Shown here piece by piece: positions 15,600-18,328 of a stretch of DNA of 18,328 bases. The position numbers and the translations under genes are program-made. The notes below the pieces were generated by a model. It was not told the DNA's origin. It ran no database searches and was given only the letters and a program-made list of their open reading frames with translations. The stretch is from Candidatus Saccharimonadota bacterium (lineage in GTDB: Bacteria > Patescibacteriota > Saccharimonadia > Saccharimonadales > JACDFO01): assembly GCA_013815785.1 (NCBI GenBank), contig JACDFO010000017.1, forward strand, positions 1-18,328, written 5' to 3'. How positions within the stretch are numbered: position 1 is the stretch's first letter; each line of letters begins with the position of its first letter.

Positions 15600-16240
15600 T
15601 TTTGCAATTGAAAAATTAATAGCATCTGGCCGCCCATGGGCTTAAACGGGCTGTGCAAATACAGTTTAGTTAGGTAATAGCTCTTGGGCAATCTTGACTT
15701 GAGGGTTAGTGGAAGGAACTTAGGCATTACTTTAACTGGCTTAAAGCCATATTCCTGCATAAGATCGGCCAGCGACACATGGGTAAATATAGTTTTGTGG
15801 GTGTAGTCGTCGAAATAGCTTTTGTAGGCATAGCGAAAATTTGGGCCGATTAGAATAAGGGTGCCGCCATCCTGCATACTTCTTTTTATACCCTTCATGG
15901 TCTTATCTATATCTGTTCTATCTAAATGCTCAAATAGGTTACTAGAAAAAACTGTATCCAACGTATTTGCGGTAATATCTTCAAGCGAGGTTGATGCTTT
16001 GTTTATAAAATTAACATCTTTGTTTATGTAGTCTTTCACGTCTGGGCCTAAATCAAGGCCGTATTTTTTCTTCGCGTGAATCTGGTTAATAAAGTCGCCG
16101 TAACCGCAACCTAAATCTAATACGGTTTTATTGATACCAACATAAGGCTGTAAATATTTAGTAATTGCTCGCCAAACTTTTAAACGACCGGGGTCAAATT
16201 TAAATCTTGTCTTGTGATAATTCTTATCATTGTTTGCCAT
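15596..16240 (-). CDS. SAM-dependent methyltransferase, class I
   Basis: A 214-residue Rossmann-fold methyltransferase. Motif I is VLDLGCGYG (40-48), motif II is YGLDLG (60-65), then FSSNLFEHLD (about 97-106) and GGTLILIGPNFRYAYKSYFDDYTHK. The F-EHL and D-TH-K elements are common in methyltransferases of glycan and lipid clusters next to DPM1-like genes. The substrate is unknown; a lipid-linked sugar or a glycoconjugate intermediate is plausible because the flanking genes are the lipid-sugar synthase and the GT-C transferase. ATG 16240 is preceded by AAGGAATGAG within the end of the upstream gene and lies 8 bases after that gene's stop. It overlaps the downstream gene by 4 bases (ATGA). Confidence 0.85.
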   Translation of the reverse strand: MANNDKNYHKTRFKFDPGRLKVWRAITKYLQPYVGINKTVLDLGCGYGDFINQIHAKKKYGLDLGPDVKDYINKDVNFINKASTSLEDITANTLDTVFSSNLFEHLDRTDIDKTMKGIKRSMQDGGTLILIGPNFRYAYKSYFDDYTHKTIFTHVSLADLMQEYGFKPVKVMPKFLPLTLKSRLPKSYYLTKLYLHSPFKPMGGQMLLIFQLQK

Positions 16241-16248
16241 GTGCTAAC

Positions 16249-17601
16249 TCATTCCTTTGATTTATAAATAACAAAATTACCAAATTCTTTTTCCCGTACA
16301 GCATTTGTGTCAAGTATTTGCTTTATGTTGGGGTGGGCGTCTATATTGTCTTGTCCTATTCCAGTGGTCACAACATAGTACCTGACCTTACTACTCTTAA
16401 GCATGTTTATCAAGTCATTCTCAAGTGACTGGTCAAAGTAATACCCATAACTTTCATAATATTTGTTATTAACATAATAGCCAACATCTTTCATTGACCA
16501 AATGGTCTCGTTAGGATCAGTATTTGACCTAAGGTAAGCTGTAGTTTGGTCTAGTCCGGCCTGACCGTATTCGTACTTGGTTGGGTAAGGTGCTGTCGCC
16601 TGAATCCTACTAATGCTAAGCTGAAAGCCAATACAAAAGAATATATATAGAACAAACATACTCGCTGCTACACGGCGGGTATTTATTTTTAACAATACAT
16701 AAGACACAACTACTATAAGAATCAGGAATGCCAGATGCCCAAAGGGTTTACGGTTCAAAAACATTGAGTCTCCCCAAAATATTTTTTCTACTACAAAGCC
16801 AATAGCCGTAGCGATAAACGCATATAACAAATTTATTTTCGTGTCTCGAATATATCGATCATAAAATAACGCAATTGTTAGTATCAATATACCGAAGACT
16901 GGGAATGGGTATTTAAAAAAGCCGCCAAACGGTGCTATCAAAGCAATATAAAAAATAGCTACAAGTAGACTCATTAAAACCAACAGTTTCTTGATTTTGG
17001 TTTTTTCACTCTTGTCTTTATCAAGCATGACACCAATAAAGGAGACTCCGAAAAGCCCGACGACAGGTAAGGTTGGCCAATATACGAAGTTTCGTGCATA
17101 TTCTAGATTGTTTAGAACACTTACCAAGAGGCTATCAGAACTCGTACCTTTGGAAAAAGAATCCAACAGAAAATGATACGTGTACGTTGTAGATAAATTA
17201 AGCAGTTTGCAATATACAAAGTAGGTAATTATAAACCCAAAAAACCCGACTAACGTTACTTTTAGGGTAAATACTATGCTTTTTTTATAATCCTTAGATG
17301 TAATAAAGGCCAGGCACGCCAAAAAGGGTGGGATAATCAGTGGAGTAGTCAGCTTCGACCAGAGTGCCAGTCCAAAAAGAGAGCCTAAAATCAATCCAAC
17401 CTTGTTGCTCATATCTTTCTTTTGAAGTAAATATCTCAAAGAAAAGTAGATGAAAAGCAAAATAACCACTGGCAACACCGTGGAGTCGATGTCTGGCAAA
17501 GTGGTGTTTGCAATTGTATAGGGGTTGAGTAGGTATAACCCCAACAATAATGCCTCGGCAGTTTCGTTCTTTTTTATGAGTCGCCTAAGGATAAGAATCA
17601 A
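16249..17601 (-). CDS. GT-C transferase, C-terminal fragment (possible restart)
   Basis: This is the 450-residue part after the internal TGA, if translation restarts at TTG 17601. It holds most of the membrane helices and the soluble C-terminal domain (YGQAGLDQTTAYLRS onwards) but not the DE motif of the first outer loop. Alone it should be catalytically dead. I see no convincing ribosome binding site for the TTG. It ends 8 bases before the methyltransferase ATG. It is listed because a gene caller would report it as a separate gene. Confidence 0.5.
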   Translation of the reverse strand: MILILRRLIKKNETAEALLLGLYLLNPYTIANTTLPDIDSTVLPVVILLFIYFSLRYLLQKKDMSNKVGLILGSLFGLALWSKLTTPLIIPPFLACLAFITSKDYKKSIVFTLKVTLVGFFGFIITYFVYCKLLNLSTTYTYHFLLDSFSKGTSSDSLLVSVLNNLEYARNFVYWPTLPVVGLFGVSFIGVMLDKDKSEKTKIKKLLVLMSLLVAIFYIALIAPFGGFFKYPFPVFGILILTIALFYDRYIRDTKINLLYAFIATAIGFVVEKIFWGDSMFLNRKPFGHLAFLILIVVVSYVLLKINTRRVAASMFVLYIFFCIGFQLSISRIQATAPYPTKYEYGQAGLDQTTAYLRSNTDPNETIWSMKDVGYYVNNKYYESYGYYFDQSLENDLINMLKSSKVRYYVVTTGIGQDNIDAHPNIKQILDTNAVREKEFGNFVIYKSKE

Positions 17602-17631
17602 TAAATACGCCGAAATAAGTGTACATATAAT

Positions 17632-17922
17632 TCAAAAAAATCTAACTGATGTTTCACTATAACCGAAAGCCTTAATAAATATCGCAAGAGAATTAATATA
17701 TAGAGTAGGATGATATGTCCCTACGTGAACTGGGGATACCTCTCCGCGGTAATATACAGGCTTGGCCGTCTGGCTTGTTGCATGTGAAACAATAGGGAAA
17801 TCGATTTCATCCAAGACAAAGCTTTTGCCTGCCTGTACGGCAACAAGTATGACAAACACACAAACTATAAATACTTGTACATATTTATTTAGCGATGTTT
17901 TTTTTATGTCTAAAAACTTCAA
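17632..17922 (-). CDS. GT-C transferase, N-terminal fragment
   Basis: These 96 residues precede the in-frame TGA. They contain helix 1 (about 14-31), the acidic pair D38-E39, the HP motif at 71-72 and part of helix 2. TTG 17922 is preceded by GGGGA at a five-base distance. A frame without stops continues upstream past this TTG into the promoter, but no better start is seen. By itself the fragment is too short to be a working enzyme. Confidence 0.55.
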   Translation of the reverse strand: MKFLDIKKTSLNKYVQVFIVCVFVILVAVQAGKSFVLDEIDFPIVSHATSQTAKPVYYRGEVSPVHVGTYHPTLYINSLAIFIKAFGYSETSVRFF

Positions 17923-17957
17923 AATTTCCCCAGCTTTAATGCTTCTACGATAGTAAC

Positions 17958-17986
17958 ATTGTATCTTTTTTCAATCTTATATTAAA
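17958..17986 (-). promoter_or_regulatory. Promoter of the GT-C/methyltransferase/DPM1-like operon
   Basis: On the minus strand TTTAAT (17986-17981), a 17-base spacer and TACAAT (17963-17958). Transcription would begin near 17951, giving a leader of about 30 bases with GGGGA before the TTG at 17922. This promoter is therefore of the conventional type with a 5' leader, unlike those at 785, 802, 4482 and 14537. The -35 lies 9 bases after the stop of the upstream gene. Confidence 0.5.
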
Positions 17987-17994
17987 GCGGAAGA

Positions 17995-18328
17995 CTATGG
18001 TGCACGACTAACAATCGTACTGCCCCAATTGTTATATTGGATATAATTACCTTGATGTAGTATCCCAATCCAATAATAATGCGTCCCAACGTCTGTAATA
18101 ATGCGCGATCCCGTAAATGTTTTTGTTTCTCCTGCGTTGAAATGAATTGGACCTTGCCAGCCAATATCTCTATTTTGTCCGTTAAAGGTACCAAGGCGTC
18201 CTACAACTCCCACCGCATCAACGTCTATAGGAACAGGGAGGTTATTGGTTATTTTGAATTCAGTAACATTTAGATTTTCCCCTTGTACAGGAGCCGTGTT
18301 GGAGAACGTCATACCAGTTACTGAGAAG
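17995..18328 (-). CDS. C-terminal part of a probable beta-sandwich (Ig-like) surface protein, partial at right edge
   Basis: The frame is open to the window edge (about 111 residues visible; the internal ATG at 18312 is not likely to be the start). The sequence is rich in Thr, Asn, Val and Gly with alternating hydrophobic residues. NLNVTEFKITNNLPVPIDVDAVGVVGR, then a segment with AGETKTFTGSR, then HYYWIGILHQGNYI and YNNWGSTIV look like the strands of a CARDB- or Ig-like module closing an extracellular protein. No sortase motif or C-terminal membrane anchor follows; the protein ends SRAP. The catalytic or binding part, if any, lies outside the window. Function is not recognised. Its stop TAG lies just upstream of the promoter of the GT-C operon. 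Confidence 0.6.
   Translation of the reverse strand, partial: FSVTGMTFSNTAPVQGENLNVTEFKITNNLPVPIDVDAVGVVGRLGTFNGQNRDIGWQGPIHFNAGETKTFTGSRIITDVGTHYYWIGILHQGNYIQYNNWGSTIVSRAP

Larger units (their letters stand above)
16249..17922 (-). pseudogene. GT-C membrane glycosyltransferase (PMT/ArnT-like) interrupted by an in-frame TGA
   Basis: Read through codon 97, this is one 557-residue polytopic protein typical of GT-C transferases. After helix 1 the first outer loop has LDEIDFP (D38, E39, the catalytic acidic pair of PMT/ArnT enzymes) and YHPTLYI (70-76). About ten further helices follow, then a soluble C-terminal domain (about 470-557). Such enzymes use polyprenyl-phosphate sugars outside the membrane. 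A TGA at 17634-17632 breaks the frame; the sequence on both sides stays in the same frame (RFF-stop-IICTLISAYLL), so a base substitution such as TGG to TGA explains it and an indel does not. Start TTG 17922 follows GGGGA. The break may be a real nonsense mutation, a sequencing error near a T7 run, or readthrough. Confidence 0.75.

Noticed and set aside
16249..17922. Use of an alternative genetic code (UGA read as Gly, as in Gracilibacteria/Absconditabacteria) to explain the internal TGA
   Set aside because: TGA ends many neighbouring genes, including at ATGA and GTGA junctions where reading through would fuse genes out of frame.

Overview
The window is a dense block of cell-surface polysaccharide and glycoconjugate genes with almost no non-coding DNA. 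No RNA gene, insertion sequence, integrase or CRISPR array is visible. I infer a Patescibacteria/CPR-type bacterium, with Saccharibacteria-like the best guess. The grounds are the style of the ABC-transporter ATPase, the compact and strongly overlapping genes, several starts that appear leaderless, and moderate GC. No 16S or ribosomal protein gene is present to confirm this. The code looks standard: TAA, TAG and TGA all end genes, and TGA is used at five ATGA/GTGA gene junctions.

Left part (1-4482). A partial GT4 glycosyltransferase runs off the left edge on the minus strand. It shares a bidirectional promoter near 785-802 with a WaaL/Wzy-type O-antigen ligase or polymerase on the plus strand. 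Two minus-strand GT4 glycosyltransferases follow, overlapping by 8 bases, and they fire away from a second bidirectional promoter near 4482-4540.

Central plus-strand operon (4540-14422). Gene order is ABC-2 permease (wzm), ATPase with a C-terminal glycan-binding domain (wzt), methyltransferase, DegT-family aminotransferase, sugar N-formyltransferase, a 1050-residue GT2-GT2-GT4 fusion, an SDR-family NDP-sugar reductase/epimerase, and a WbpM/PglF-type UDP-sugar 4,6-dehydratase. From wzt onward the genes overlap by 4 bases (17 at the last junction), so this is one coupled transcription unit. Together they would make a 4-formamido-4,6-dideoxy sugar, assemble a glycan and export it. GC by hand count goes from about 51% in the wzt ATPase domain to 38% in its C-terminal domain, 32% in the formyltransferase, 40% at the start of the fusion, 46% at its end and 49% in the SDR gene. 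This suggests an exchanged, serotype-like cassette.

Right part (14537-17922). A small EmrE/ArnE-like four-helix membrane protein (plus) converges on a minus-strand operon: GT-C membrane glycosyltransferase, methyltransferase, DPM1-like polyprenyl-phosphate sugar synthase. These fit one module that makes, flips and uses a lipid-linked sugar outside the membrane. The GT-C gene is interrupted by an in-frame TGA. At the right edge is the C-terminal end of a probable beta-sandwich surface protein (minus, partial).
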